In this document: piece after piece, positions 1 to 9,530 of the stretch
Numbering within the stretch: the stretch's first letter is position 1
How the letters are laid out: every line of letters starts with the position of its first letter
Source: Mariniphaga sp.
GTDB taxonomy: Bacteria > Bacteroidota > Bacteroidia > Bacteroidales > Prolixibacteraceae
Length of the DNA: 60,768 nt
Direction: 5' to 3'
Assembly: GCA_010906965.1 (NCBI GenBank)
Contig: JAAFHB010000005.1
Span: 1-60,768 of the forward strand
Notes under the pieces: generated by a model
Database searches by the model: none
What the model was told of the DNA's origin: nothing
Seen by the model: the letters and a program-made list of their open reading frames with translations, nothing else
Made by a program: the position numbers and the translations under genes

Positions 1-1212
1 CCTGATAAAGGGAAATGAAAACTGGCCAAAGGTCACTGTTGCAAAAATATCAAACCAGTCATTGGTCTGATTAATCCGCAGGTTGAGCGTTTGATGTCCT
101 GTAAAATAATTCTGGTCAAGGCTTTCCTGAGTAATCATTATTCCAGCGTCAACCAGGCAAGCAGTATTTTTAGATATCCAACTGATTGCCTCATACAATG
201 CATTGCCCTGACTGTCGGACTTGCAATCCACTAAATGAAGCGCATGTGACTCGCCCTGCAATTCAAGTTCCCGCAGTTTTGAAATTACATTCTTTTCCCA
301 GACCACATCCTTTTCGAAACGATGAAAGACATAATTACCATCTATAACTTCAAAAATAGCAATCTTTTTACCTTCATCATCTGCCGGAATAACCTGTTCG
401 TTATACTTGAAAACGGGTATAAATACCGGATATCCAGTTATATCAATCGCGACAGATAAAATGGCTTCTTTCCTTACCGGAGTGTCAATAATATCGAATC
501 CGGTACAATTAACCTCCTGATTTTTAATTGCATTTAGAATGAAAGTCCCAAAGTATTTCTCCTCAACCTTCGCTGGAATGCTGATGTATTCCTTGTCGAA
601 GAATGGCTGAAGTTTTGAACCTGATATATCATCAAAGAAATAAATCTTATTCTGGTATAGTATCCTACAAGGCTCATTAACAAGTAAAATGACACTTCGG
701 TGAAGTAGCGAAAGTTGTTCTTCACCATTTCTGATGGTTAAGAAATACCGTGTTTCATCCTCTATCCGATTAAAATTAAAGACAGCACCCGTATCTTCAT
801 AGCACAATTCAATCCGATCGTCCTCGTAAAGGTTGTTGTACTTTGCCCGCTTGAAATAAACCGGAATTCCAGCAGTTTTAAGCAAATCGAGACATTGAGC
901 CATTATGCCCTCAACGAAAGGAACAATTTTCTTATTAAATTCTTCCGCCTTTACGTTCTTATAGAAATCGTTTAAGGTCCCTTTCTTATTGTACTTTTTA
1001 GCAAGATTTTCATCCGCGTACTTCTCGGTGAGTTTAATTAATTGAGATTGAACAGCAGAAAATTTAAAATTTCCTTCTGCCAGATCATGCACCCGAAGTC
1101 GCTGCGAGATTGAAAGATACTTACCTTCTGGTCCATCTTTGGCAAGATATGGCAATACCAGAAATCCAAACAACCGGTGCTCTGACACCGTAACGATAAA
1201 TTTTTGTTCCAC
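1..1212 (-). CDS. N-terminal part of an SNF2-type DEAD/DEAH helicase family protein (cut by the window edge)
   Basis: The minus strand is open for 404 codons from a GTG at 1212 to the window edge. An in-frame TAA at 1219-1221 leaves this GTG as the only plausible start. The protein begins MEQKFIVTVSEHRLFGFLV and continues as an acidic, soluble sequence with no membrane segment. This style of N-terminus is what I associate with the large Bacteroidota SNF2-related helicases, in which a regulatory N-terminal half precedes the motor. No Walker motif is visible because the motor half would lie beyond position 1, so the family call rests on N-terminal resemblance only. It is divergent from rnpB. 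Confidence 0.5.
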   Translation of the reverse strand, partial: MEQKFIVTVSEHRLFGFLVLPYLAKDGPEGKYLSISQRLRVHDLAEGNFKFSAVQSQLIKLTEKYADENLAKKYNKKGTLNDFYKNVKAEEFNKKIVPFVEGIMAQCLDLLKTAGIPVYFKRAKYNNLYEDDRIELCYEDTGAVFNFNRIEDETRYFLTIRNGEEQLSLLHRSVILLVNEPCRILYQNKIYFFDDISGSKLQPFFDKEYISIPAKVEEKYFGTFILNAIKNQEVNCTGFDIIDTPVRKEAILSVAIDITGYPVFIPVFKYNEQVIPADDEGKKIAIFEVIDGNYVFHRFEKDVVWEKNVISKLRELELQGESHALHLVDCKSDSQGNALYEAISWISKNTACLVDAGIMITQESLDQNYFTGHQTLNLRINQTNDWFDIFATVTFGQFSFPFIR

Positions 1213-1374
1213 GCCAATTTAATTGGTTAAAAGCATCACCCTGAATCTAAAAATTGCTTGTCAGTATTATGCAGAGGGCTAATTTACGATAAAAAATTCA
1301 TCCTCCAAAATTAAACAGCTATTACCATGTGGTCAAACCAGAAATTCTTTAGCAAAAGTTTTACCATTATTTTG

Positions 1375-1382
1375 TAAATTTG
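1375..1382 (+). promoter_or_regulatory. Bacteroidota-type -7 box of rnpB
   Basis: TAAATTTG fits the TAnnTTTG -7 consensus of Bacteroidota housekeeping promoters and ends six bases before the predicted 5' end of RNase P RNA. The -33 element is not clear. Confidence 0.5.
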
Positions 1383-1387
1383 CAGCT

Positions 1388-1765
1388 TCGCAGGCTGTTC
1401 TATCGCCCCAATTCATTGGGGAGGAAAGTCCGGGCAATACAGGGCGCTATGCTTCCTAACGGGAAGGCGGACGAAAGTTTGCAGTAGTGTAACAGAAAAT
1501 AACCGTCCAGACGAAAGTCGGGATAAGGGTGAAAAGGTGGGGTAAAAGCCCACCGGTAGTCGTGGTAACACGATTAGCCGTACGCCTCATGGATTGTAAG
1601 GCCAAATATATTACGAGTTCTTCGGAACACAGGGCTGCCCGCCCTGGTTTCGGCCACCGCAAGGAAACCGGGAGACGTAAGGGGTAGGCTGCAAGAGGCT
1701 GTTGGTGACAGCAGTCCCAGATAAATGATAGAATGAAAAACAGAACCCGGCTTACAGGCCTGCGA
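1388..1765 (+). ncRNA. rnpB: RNase P RNA, bacterial type A
   Basis: This is the catalytic RNA of RNase P, which removes 5' leaders from pre-tRNAs. The ends pair as helix P1: TCGCAGGCTGT at 1388 with ACAGGCCTGCGA ending at 1765. The conserved 5' P4 strand GAGGAAAGTCCGGGC is at about 1421-1435, and the 3' conserved block containing ACAGAACCCGGCTTAC is at about 1739-1754. The downstream run of T residues after P1 (1766-1772) makes P1 double as a terminator. A short ORF read through this stretch on the other strand is not a gene. Confidence 0.96.
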
Positions 1766-1779
1766 TTTTTTTAAAACCT

Positions 1780-3240
1780 ATGCCAATGCTTCATCTTAGG
1801 CTTCTTGTTGTCTCGCTTTTAGTCTGCTCCGGACTTTTTGGGCAAGAAAAAAAGGGAAAGACTGATTTCAATATTTCCCTCGATACCCACCTATCGTCGG
1901 GTAATGATTTGCCATTTTGGTTAACCTCCAATAAGAATGGTGTATTCTCGATGCAAAACAGTAATTACCAGTTAATGCAGGCCGGATTTTCGAAGAAGCT
2001 TGTACCCGACTCGGTCAATAAATGGAGTTACACATGGGGAGCCAATCTTGTTTATGGTTATGGCGGAAAATCAAATTTTCAAGCGAATCAATATTGGCTC
2101 GGTATACGGCACAATTGGTTTATAATCAAAGCAGGTGCCCAGTCCGATCCAATTTTATACGAAGGACTGTCATCGGCAAACGGGAATCTCGACCGGTCAA
2201 ACAATGCACGTCCACTCCCCGGAATCTCATTATCAACTGACAATTATATACCTTTTCTTTTCTGGAAGAATTGGCTTTCGTTCAAAGCTGAGTTTGAGGA
2301 AAAACTGTTTTCGAACCATGCATTTGTGAAGGATGCCCATCTGCATCATAAGTCGCTTTACGGAAAAGCAACGTTCAAAAAAAACTGGTCGTTCACAGCA
2401 GGATTGGAACATTTCGTTTTATGGGGAGGAACCTCACTAACAGAAGGGGCAATGCCCGGTTGGAACCAGTATTTCAACTATATTTTAGGGTTAAAAGCAG
2501 GACCGGGTGCCTTCAATGATGACCGGCTTAACAAAGCTGGAAATCAATTGGGGCTCTATTCGTTTGAAATAAAGAAAGCGTATACCGGATCAACCATCTC
2601 TTTTTATTGGAATCATTTGTTCGAAGATCGGTCGGGAATGGAGTTGGACAATCTGCCAGATGGTTTATGCGGAATCCACATCAATAAAAAAGATGAATCA
2701 GCACTAATTACGGATTTCGTTTATGAATATATGAATACGCGGGATCAAAGCGGGTCCATTCATCATCTCGCCGCACCAACTCCTGACAACCCCAACCGGA
2801 TAACAGGCAGAGGAAGAGACAACTATTTCGATCATTACATTTATCGCTCCTTCACGTATTATAACCGGATGATGGGAACACCATTATTTGTACCGCGTAT
2901 CGGAGCAGACGGTGTTGCCGACGGGTTCGAAAGTACAAGAATGTGGATGCACCATGTAGGACTAAAAGGTTTTTTAGGATCAGGCATATATTGGAAATCA
3001 ATGCTCACCTGGTCGCGAAATTTCGGAACATATGATAAATCATTCCCGTGGTCACATATTTTCGGTCCGACAAGTGGCAGTTCCTACCCTATTCCACTGG
3101 ATGAATTCTCGTTTCTGTGCGAACTCAATTATCGGGGAAACAAATTGCCATTCGAAGTAAATATAGGAATTGCAGGCGATTATGGTTATAGATTTCAAAA
3201 GAAGATGGGCGGATATGCAGGTATCAACTACCGGTTTTAA
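1780..3240 (+). CDS. Capsule assembly Wzi family outer-membrane protein
   Basis: A 486-residue protein with a signal peptide (about residues 1-21, ending GLFGQ). The remainder is rich in alternating aromatic and polar residues and ends in an aromatic residue (NYRF), as expected for an outer-membrane beta-barrel. Overall length and pattern match the Wzi/CAPSF family, which in Bacteroidota is found with surface polysaccharide handling; the exact substrate cannot be told. It follows rnpB directly, and queA starts 13 bp after its stop, so the two are probably co-transcribed. Confidence 0.7.
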   Translation: MPMLHLRLLVVSLLVCSGLFGQEKKGKTDFNISLDTHLSSGNDLPFWLTSNKNGVFSMQNSNYQLMQAGFSKKLVPDSVNKWSYTWGANLVYGYGGKSNFQANQYWLGIRHNWFIIKAGAQSDPILYEGLSSANGNLDRSNNARPLPGISLSTDNYIPFLFWKNWLSFKAEFEEKLFSNHAFVKDAHLHHKSLYGKATFKKNWSFTAGLEHFVLWGGTSLTEGAMPGWNQYFNYILGLKAGPGAFNDDRLNKAGNQLGLYSFEIKKAYTGSTISFYWNHLFEDRSGMELDNLPDGLCGIHINKKDESALITDFVYEYMNTRDQSGSIHHLAAPTPDNPNRITGRGRDNYFDHYIYRSFTYYNRMMGTPLFVPRIGADGVADGFESTRMWMHHVGLKGFLGSGIYWKSMLTWSRNFGTYDKSFPWSHIFGPTSGSSYPIPLDEFSFLCELNYRGNKLPFEVNIGIAGDYGYRFQKKMGGYAGINYRF

Positions 3241-3253
3241 CTTAAAAATTTAC

Positions 3254-4477
3254 ATGAATCAAGTTCAGAATATTTCTATAAGCGATTACACCTACGCACT
3301 ACCAGAAGAACAAATTGCCACCTATGCCCTCCCCGATCGTGACCATTCGCGGTTGCTGATCTGGAAGAAGGGTGAAATTAAGGACGAAAGGTTTGATCAC
3401 CTTCCGGATTATCTTCCTTCCGATTCGATGCTGGTTTTTAACAACACCCGTGTTATCAGGGCGCGTTTATTTTTCTATAAACATACGGGTGCCAGGATCG
3501 AAATCTTCTGTCTCGAGCCGTTAGATCCGGTTGAATACACCCAATCATTCTCAAAAACAGATCGTTGCATTTGGAAATGCATCGTCGGAAACCTGAAAAA
3601 ATGGAAGGACGAAGTGCTGGTTCAGACACTCGAAATCAACGGGAAACAAGTATTCTTTAAAGCTGAAAAGATCAAAGAGTCGGACAGTAATGCTTACGAA
3701 ATTAAGTTTAGCTGGGACAATCCGCTTCTTACTTTTGCCGAAATTCTTGAGTTTACTGGTAACATCCCGATCCCCCCCTATCTCCACCGCGAATCGGAGG
3801 AGATCGACCTGACAAGCTATCAAACCGTTTATTCGAAAATAAAAGGATCGGTTGCCGCCCCAACTGCAGGACTTCATTTTACAGAAGCCGTTTTTGAAGC
3901 ACTAAAAAAGAAAAACATCAGTTGCGAAGAGGTAACCCTTCATGTGGGCGCCGGGACTTTTCAACCTGTAAAATCGGAAACCATCGGTGGACACGAAATG
4001 CATACCGAGCATTTTATCGTTTCGCGAGAATTGATTGATCAATTGGCATCATTCGAAGCGAAAATTATTGCGGTGGGTACAACCTCCGTTAGGACATTGG
4101 AAAGCCTTTATTTCATGGGATGTAAAGTGATTACAAATCCCAATATTGATATTGAACAGCTTCCTGTAAATCAATGGGATCCTTATGATCTTCCAAAGCT
4201 CAACTATTCGCGACATGAAGCATTTGAAGCTTTATCAGCCTGGTTGCAAGAACGGAATCTCACTGAATTAAATAGTTCTACACAAATAATCATTCTTCCA
4301 GGATACACTTTTAGTGTTATCGGTGGAATGGTAACCAACTTTCATCAGCCACAAAGTACACTGCTACTATTAATTGCAGCATTTCTTGGTGATGAATGGA
4401 AACGGATATACGTCCATGCGCTCAGTGAAAATTACCGTTTTTTAAGCTATGGCGACTCGAACCTATATCTGAAATAA
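3254..4477 (+). CDS. queA: S-adenosylmethionine:tRNA ribosyltransferase-isomerase
   Basis: QueA transfers and isomerises the ribosyl part of SAM onto preQ1 at position 34 of tRNAs in queuosine synthesis. Family landmarks are the N-terminal DYTYALPEEQIATYALPDRD, then FNNTRVIRARL, and the conserved AAPTAGLHFT block near the middle, followed by HVGAGTFQPV and the C-terminal GGMVTNFHQPQSTLLLL. The ORF extends upstream into the previous gene, but the ATG at 3254 (MNQVQNISISDY) gives the usual family start, 407 residues, and a spacing of 13 bp from the stop of the Wzi gene. Most queA proteins are about 340-360 aa; the extra length is an insertion between the FFYKHTGARIE and AEILEFTGNIPIPPYL blocks. 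Confidence 0.93.
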   Translation: MNQVQNISISDYTYALPEEQIATYALPDRDHSRLLIWKKGEIKDERFDHLPDYLPSDSMLVFNNTRVIRARLFFYKHTGARIEIFCLEPLDPVEYTQSFSKTDRCIWKCIVGNLKKWKDEVLVQTLEINGKQVFFKAEKIKESDSNAYEIKFSWDNPLLTFAEILEFTGNIPIPPYLHRESEEIDLTSYQTVYSKIKGSVAAPTAGLHFTEAVFEALKKKNISCEEVTLHVGAGTFQPVKSETIGGHEMHTEHFIVSRELIDQLASFEAKIIAVGTTSVRTLESLYFMGCKVITNPNIDIEQLPVNQWDPYDLPKLNYSRHEAFEALSAWLQERNLTELNSSTQIIILPGYTFSVIGGMVTNFHQPQSTLLLLIAAFLGDEWKRIYVHALSENYRFLSYGDSNLYLK

Positions 4478-4523
4478 GAAAATGGTAACTGGTAATTAGC
4501 AACTGGCTTCAAGGTTGATTTTT

Positions 4524-5483
4524 TTATTTTTCACTTGTTACCCATAACTTTCCTTGCCAGGTATCTCTTTCAAGCAGTCGCTTTTCAACTTTAGCAACGA
4601 ACTCATAGTTTTTCAAACCCCAGCGTGGTGCAATCACCATGGCGTCGGGGGCAGAACTCACAAAACGCTCAACAATAATTGCCGGATTCAGGTTTTCGAG
4701 GTAATCGACCACCAGATTTGCATACTCTTCAACACTAAAAGGGTGAAAACGTTCAGGGAATTGCGCATATTCGTGAGCCATCGCCGTGCCCGTATGAATC
4801 TGAAGCTGATGTAGTTTAATAATTTCAACCGGCAATGACGACATCACCTTCGCCTGTTCGATAAAATCATCGCTGTTTTCGCCGGGCAAGCCAAGAATCA
4901 GGTGTGCACAATTGTGAATCGAGCGACGCGAAGTCTCTTTTAGTGCACGCACCGATTCTTCCCAGGTATGTCCGCGGTTGATCCTTTCTAAAGTACGATC
5001 CTTTATCGTTTCAATCCCCATTTCAACCATCACATAACACTTTTGCGATAGCTCTTCCAGCAGATCGAGCACCTCGTCGCTGAGGCAATCGGGACGTGTT
5101 GCGATGACGAGGCCGATCACTCCAGGGTATTGCAATGCTTCATTATAAAGTTCACGAAGCACAGATATTGGGGCATAAGTATTTGTATATGACTGGAAGT
5201 AGGCTAAATACCGCATAGTTGTGTACTTCCTCGAGAAAAAGGCAATCCCCTCTTCAAGCTGAACTTTGAGAATATTATTCAAATCGCAATACGAAGGCTG
5301 AAAGGTTTTATTGTTGCAATAAGTACAGCCACCTATGCCCCGGGCTCCATCGCGATTCGGACAAGTAAAGCCAGCATTTACAGATATCTTCTGAACCCTG
5401 CCATCAAAAATCGATCTGAAATGAGTAGAGAAATCGTTGTATCTTTTATCGTGGCCCCACGTATATTGATTTGTTTCAGACAT
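4524..5483 (-). CDS. TIGR01212 family radical SAM protein (YhcC-like)
   Basis: A 319-residue radical SAM enzyme of unknown substrate. The iron-sulfur motif is in GFTCPNRDGARGIGGCTYC, the spaced cysteine pattern typical of TIGR01212/YhcC rather than the plain CxxxCxxC. Further family blocks are YFQSYTNTYAP, ATRPDCLSDE and MGIETI. The start MSETNQYTWG at 5483 fits the family; an upstream in-frame start at 5504 would only add seven residues. It converges with queA and is divergent from the DUF4301 gene. Confidence 0.88.
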   Translation of the reverse strand: MSETNQYTWGHDKRYNDFSTHFRSIFDGRVQKISVNAGFTCPNRDGARGIGGCTYCNNKTFQPSYCDLNNILKVQLEEGIAFFSRKYTTMRYLAYFQSYTNTYAPISVLRELYNEALQYPGVIGLVIATRPDCLSDEVLDLLEELSQKCYVMVEMGIETIKDRTLERINRGHTWEESVRALKETSRRSIHNCAHLILGLPGENSDDFIEQAKVMSSLPVEIIKLHQLQIHTGTAMAHEYAQFPERFHPFSVEEYANLVVDYLENLNPAIIVERFVSSAPDAMVIAPRWGLKNYEFVAKVEKRLLERDTWQGKLWVTSEK

Positions 5484-5643
5484 TGAATTGATTTTGAATC
5501 GCAAAAATAGTCTTATTTCCTTCGGTTCACTGTCCTTCCATACGGTTCATTTTTTTGTTGAAAAATGGTGGATTGAAAATATAAAACCAGGCATTGCTTT
5601 TTTCAGTATTTTCATATCTTTAGCAATTAAGAAATCGAAAAAG

Positions 5644-7191
5644 ATGTTTACAAATAACGATATAGAACAAATCGGAAAAAGAGGCAGTTCGCTTCCCGAG
5701 ATTGAAAAGCAGATTGTCCATTTCAAAAAGGGATTTCCTTATTTAAAGGTTCTAAGACCTGCCACTATCGGCGACGGGATCATCCGCATGGATGAAGAAA
5801 AGGTTTCGGAAGCCGTGAAACAGTATACAAAGAAGGTTCATTCAGGATTGAAATCTGTCAAGTTTGTTCCCGCTTCGGGTGCCGCAAGCAGGATGTTCCA
5901 ATCGCTTTTTGCCTTTGCCGAAGCGGCCGATACGAACGAAAAGGCAGTTGTATTGCTTGGCGAAGCTAAGTTTAAAAATACAAGTCAGTTCTTCGAAAAG
6001 ATCACCGATTTCGCCTTTTATGAAAAACTAAGTGCTGCTCTTGGTGGTATCAAAGCGCCAGATGGAAGTTTGAAATATTGCGAAATAATCGACTATGTAT
6101 TATCGGATAAAGGACTAAACTACGGCTTTCTGCCAAAAGGATTGCTCGATTTTCACCTTTATGGCAGAGAACCCCGAACTCCGGTCGAGGAACATATGAT
6201 CGAAGGTGCGTTATATGGAGCCGATAGTCAAGGAAATGTAATACTTCATTTTACTGTTTCCCCCGAGCATCTCAACTTTTTTATAAACAAAACGAACCAG
6301 GCTGCACAGCAATTTGAGCCAAAGTTCGGTGTTAAATATCATATCACATTTTCAGAACAAAAGCCTTCGACCGATACAATCGCCGTTGATACGGAGAATA
6401 ATCCCTTCAGGCTTGCTGATGGCTCGCTGTTTTTCAGACCGGCAGGTCATGGCGCCCTGCTCGATAATCTGAATGAAATCAACGGAGACATTATCTTCGT
6501 CAAGAATATAGACAATGTAGTTCCCGACAGATTAAAAGAAGAAACAGTCAGGTACAAAATGGCGTTGGCACTTATTTTATCAGAATACCAGGAACAAATT
6601 TTTGAATATTTACGGTTACTCGAAAAACGGTCTGATTTTATCTCCGATCAGCAAATAGCAGAGATGGTTGAGTTTACCGAAAAAGTGCTTTGCATTGAGC
6701 CCGATGAAAATCAGTACTATACGCATAAATCGACATTGGTTCATTATCTACAGAGCAAACTGAACCGTCCGATCAGGGTTTGTGGAATGGTGAAAAATGA
6801 AGGAGAGCCCGGAGGCGGTCCTTTCTGGGCAAAAAATGCCGACGAAACGGTGTCGCTTCAAGTTGTAGAAAGTAGCCAAATCGACAGTAGTATTCCTGAA
6901 CAAAAAGAAATTGCACATCATTCGACTCATTTTAATCCTGTAGATCTGGTTTGTGGAGTCCGCAATTTCAAGGGTGAAAAATTTGACCTGCTTGAATACC
7001 GCGATCCTGAAACAGGGTTTATATCATCAAAATCAAAAGACGGGAAAACGCTGAAAGCACAAGAGCTACCTGGCTTATGGAATGGAGCAATGGCCGACTG
7101 GATTACACTATTTGTTGAGGTTCCGGTCATTACCTTTAATCCGGTAAAAACAGTAAACGATCTTTTAAGGAGCGAACATCAGCCTTTATAG
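5644..7191 (+). CDS. DUF4301 family protein
   Basis: A 515-residue soluble protein, chosen to start at the ATG of MFTNNDIEQIGKRG because a further upstream start would overlap the divergent radical SAM gene. Blocks such as KFVPASGAASRMFQSLF, GLLPKGLLDFHLY-like, PVEEHMIEGALY and CGMVKNEGEPGGGPFW are the hallmarks I associate with DUF4301, a Bacteroidota family without assigned function. The SGAASRMF segment resembles a sugar-nucleotide-binding loop, so an NTP-transferase-like fold is possible but unproven. A -7-like TATCTTTA lies about 25 bp before the start. Confidence 0.8.
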   Translation: MFTNNDIEQIGKRGSSLPEIEKQIVHFKKGFPYLKVLRPATIGDGIIRMDEEKVSEAVKQYTKKVHSGLKSVKFVPASGAASRMFQSLFAFAEAADTNEKAVVLLGEAKFKNTSQFFEKITDFAFYEKLSAALGGIKAPDGSLKYCEIIDYVLSDKGLNYGFLPKGLLDFHLYGREPRTPVEEHMIEGALYGADSQGNVILHFTVSPEHLNFFINKTNQAAQQFEPKFGVKYHITFSEQKPSTDTIAVDTENNPFRLADGSLFFRPAGHGALLDNLNEINGDIIFVKNIDNVVPDRLKEETVRYKMALALILSEYQEQIFEYLRLLEKRSDFISDQQIAEMVEFTEKVLCIEPDENQYYTHKSTLVHYLQSKLNRPIRVCGMVKNEGEPGGGPFWAKNADETVSLQVVESSQIDSSIPEQKEIAHHSTHFNPVDLVCGVRNFKGEKFDLLEYRDPETGFISSKSKDGKTLKAQELPGLWNGAMADWITLFVEVPVITFNPVKTVNDLLRSEHQPL

Positions 7192-7201
7192 CTCGAATTG
7201 T

Positions 7202-7209
7202 TATCTTTG
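7202..7209 (+). promoter_or_regulatory. Bacteroidota-type -7 box upstream of the TPR gene
   Basis: TATCTTTG matches TAnnTTTG exactly and lies 24 bp before the start codon at 7233, so this gene and aroE behind it can be transcribed apart from the upstream DUF4301 gene. Confidence 0.45.
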
Positions 7210-7232
7210 TAAAAATAATTAATTGTAGTCAT

Positions 7233-8663
7233 ATGGCAATGTGGGAAGGGGCAAGAGAAAATTCCGAAAGCAAGGAGTTTTCCGGAGTGGTGAAACGTTA
7301 TAAGAAAATGCTGTCTGATGAGCAGATGGGATTCTTTGACGTGTCCGACTTCGAGTACATTGCCGATCACTACATCGATAAAAATCAATTAACTAATGCA
7401 TTGCAAGCCTGCGAAATAGCCGTTTCGCAACATCCACATTCTATTGTCGTAATGATCAAGAAAGCACAAGTGCTACTCGGGCAACTTAAAACTGAAAAGG
7501 CACTTGATCTGCTTAAAATGCTTGCAGAACTTGAAAGCACAAATCCCGAAATACTGTTAATGCTCGGTAACTGTTACAGTCTTCAGGGCAATGAATCAAA
7601 AGCTTTCGATTACTATCGGAAAGCCGATAAATTCTCATTCGACGACCGGGATGAAATGCTCTACAATATTGGCGCAGGTTATGTCCAAAATGGCGACTAT
7701 CCCAAAGCGATCGTTTTCCTTGAGAAAGCCTTTCATGAGAATCCTAAAAATGATAGCGTACTTTACGATCTTGCCTTTAGCTACGATAAGTTAGGTGATG
7801 ACGAAAAGAGCATCTATTTTTACAACGAATATCTTGATATTGATCCGTTTGCTGAATCAGCATGGTACAATTTAGGAATCATTTATACCCGGCGTGAGGA
7901 ATTCGACAAAGCCATTGAAGCCTATGATTTTGCTTTGGCAATCGATGAAAACTATTCGTCAGCACTCTTCAACAAAGCCAACACCCTTTCGACTGCAGAA
8001 AAGTACACCGAAGCGTTGAATTGCTATCTTGACTATGTGCGCTTTGACAAAAATTCTTCAGATGCTCATGTCTATATAGCCGAGTGTTATTTTCAACTCG
8101 AAGATTATTCACAAGCTTACAATTATTATAAACAGGCAATACAGCTCGATTCAAAAAATGCAGATGGCTGGTATGGTGCCGGAATTGTATTGATGGTCGA
8201 AGAGAACCTCGCTGAAAGTCTGGTGTTCTTTAAAAAGGCGATCAAACTTGATGATAGTTGCGCCGATTTCTGGAATGCTTTCGGAAAGGTAAATGCAGCG
8301 CTTGATCATTATGAAGAAGCGCAGATTGCCTTCAAAAAATCGGTTGAGATTGAGGATACAAACGCCGATTTCTGGATCGCTTATGCCGATTTCTATTATA
8401 ACTACGACAAGATAGGTCTCGCAATTCAGACAATGTTTGAGGCAGAAAAAGCAGTTGCAGATAATGTTCAAATCCTTTATAAACTATCCGGATATCTTAC
8501 CGAAAATGGGGATTCGCAACTTGCCAGGATTTATCTGAAGAATGCACTCACCATGAACTACTCGTTACATCCTGAGTTTTTACTCGACTTCCCAGGTTTG
8601 AAATCAAAACGTTGGATAAAAAAAATGATTGGCCAGTTTGCCATGAATGATAACCTTTGGTAG
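7233..8663 (+). CDS. Tetratricopeptide repeat protein
   Basis: A 476-residue acidic protein without a signal peptide. It is built almost entirely of TPR units: at least nine helical pairs from about residue 45 to 440, with the A-G-A-P type positions visible in segments such as AWYNLGIIYTRREEFDKAIE and ADGWYGAGIVLMVEENLAES. It is likely a cytosolic scaffold or adaptor. Its stop is 6 bp from the aroE start, a close coupling often seen in Bacteroidota, but the partner is unknown. Confidence 0.85.
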   Translation: MAMWEGARENSESKEFSGVVKRYKKMLSDEQMGFFDVSDFEYIADHYIDKNQLTNALQACEIAVSQHPHSIVVMIKKAQVLLGQLKTEKALDLLKMLAELESTNPEILLMLGNCYSLQGNESKAFDYYRKADKFSFDDRDEMLYNIGAGYVQNGDYPKAIVFLEKAFHENPKNDSVLYDLAFSYDKLGDDEKSIYFYNEYLDIDPFAESAWYNLGIIYTRREEFDKAIEAYDFALAIDENYSSALFNKANTLSTAEKYTEALNCYLDYVRFDKNSSDAHVYIAECYFQLEDYSQAYNYYKQAIQLDSKNADGWYGAGIVLMVEENLAESLVFFKKAIKLDDSCADFWNAFGKVNAALDHYEEAQIAFKKSVEIEDTNADFWIAYADFYYNYDKIGLAIQTMFEAEKAVADNVQILYKLSGYLTENGDSQLARIYLKNALTMNYSLHPEFLLDFPGLKSKRWIKKMIGQFAMNDNLW

Positions 8664-8669
8664 AACCCT

Positions 8670-9419
8670 ATGAAACGCAAATTTGGATTGATTGGCTTTC
8701 CGCTTTCTCACTCCTTCTCAAGGAAATTTTTTACTGAAAAATTTCTCGTCGAGGGAATAGATGCTGAATACCTTAATTTTGAAATTGAAAATATCTCGCA
8801 GCTTTCGCATGTGATTGCCTCTCACCCCGATCTCGAAGGGCTCAATGTGACCATTCCCTACAAAGAACAGGTAGTTAAATTATTAAATGATATGGATGAA
8901 TCATCAACCCAAATCCATGCTGTAAATACAATTCGGATACAACGATCAGGACATCATGTTTCATTACATGGTTATAACACGGATATAATTGGATTTCAGG
9001 AATCAATCCAACCTTTGATTCAGAAGCATCACCACAAAGCGCTCGTTCTGGGAACAGGAGGAGCTTCCAAGGCAGTGGTCAGGGCTTTGGGAAACCTTAA
9101 AATCGATACTATTATAGTCTCGCGTAATCCGGAAGAGAAAGGTGAGCTTTCGTACAACGATCTGGATGAAGATGTGATGGATAATTACAAAATAATCGTA
9201 AACACAACACCGATTGGAACTTACCCTAATACCGAAGGATGTCCTGCCATTCCCTTTGAATTGATTACTCCCAAACATTTATTGTTCGATCTGGTTTATA
9301 ATCCCGAGGTCACCGAGTTTTTAAAGCAGGGAAAGAAACATGGAGCAATCATCAAAAACGGATTGGAAATGCTCCATCTGCAAGCACTTGCTTCGTGGGA
9401 AATATGGAATAGGGAATAG
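8670..9419 (+). CDS. aroE: Shikimate dehydrogenase
   Basis: AroE reduces 3-dehydroshikimate to shikimate with NADPH in the chorismate pathway. The 249-residue length fits the short Bacteroidota version. Visible motifs are the substrate-binding FPLSHSFS, the catalytic lysine in NVTIPYKE, the NTD of GYNTDIIGF with the catalytic aspartate, the nucleotide-binding glycine motif LGTGGASKAV, the VSRN phosphate-binding turn, and the C-terminal NGLEMLHLQA. It is tightly coupled to the upstream TPR gene. Confidence 0.95.
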   Translation: MKRKFGLIGFPLSHSFSRKFFTEKFLVEGIDAEYLNFEIENISQLSHVIASHPDLEGLNVTIPYKEQVVKLLNDMDESSTQIHAVNTIRIQRSGHHVSLHGYNTDIIGFQESIQPLIQKHHHKALVLGTGGASKAVVRALGNLKIDTIIVSRNPEEKGELSYNDLDEDVMDNYKIIVNTTPIGTYPNTEGCPAIPFELITPKHLLFDLVYNPEVTEFLKQGKKHGAIIKNGLEMLHLQALASWEIWNRE

Positions 9420-9530
9420 CGAAAGGCTGCAAATATATTTTATTTCCACTAATAGGAGGATGAAACGTAAATGACTGATTTAAGGATGCTATTTTAATTG
9501 ATCATTTATCAAAGAACTAAGCATTAAGGA

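Noticed and set aside
534..728. Minus-strand ORF of 64 aa
   Set aside because: It lies inside the long open frame of the helicase-family N-terminal coding region, which explains the stretch better.
1456..1662. Minus-strand ORF of 68 aa
   Set aside because: It lies within the RNase P RNA gene.
3170..3253. Upstream start for queA
   Set aside because: It would overlap the Wzi-family gene by about 70 bases and add residues not seen in QueA.
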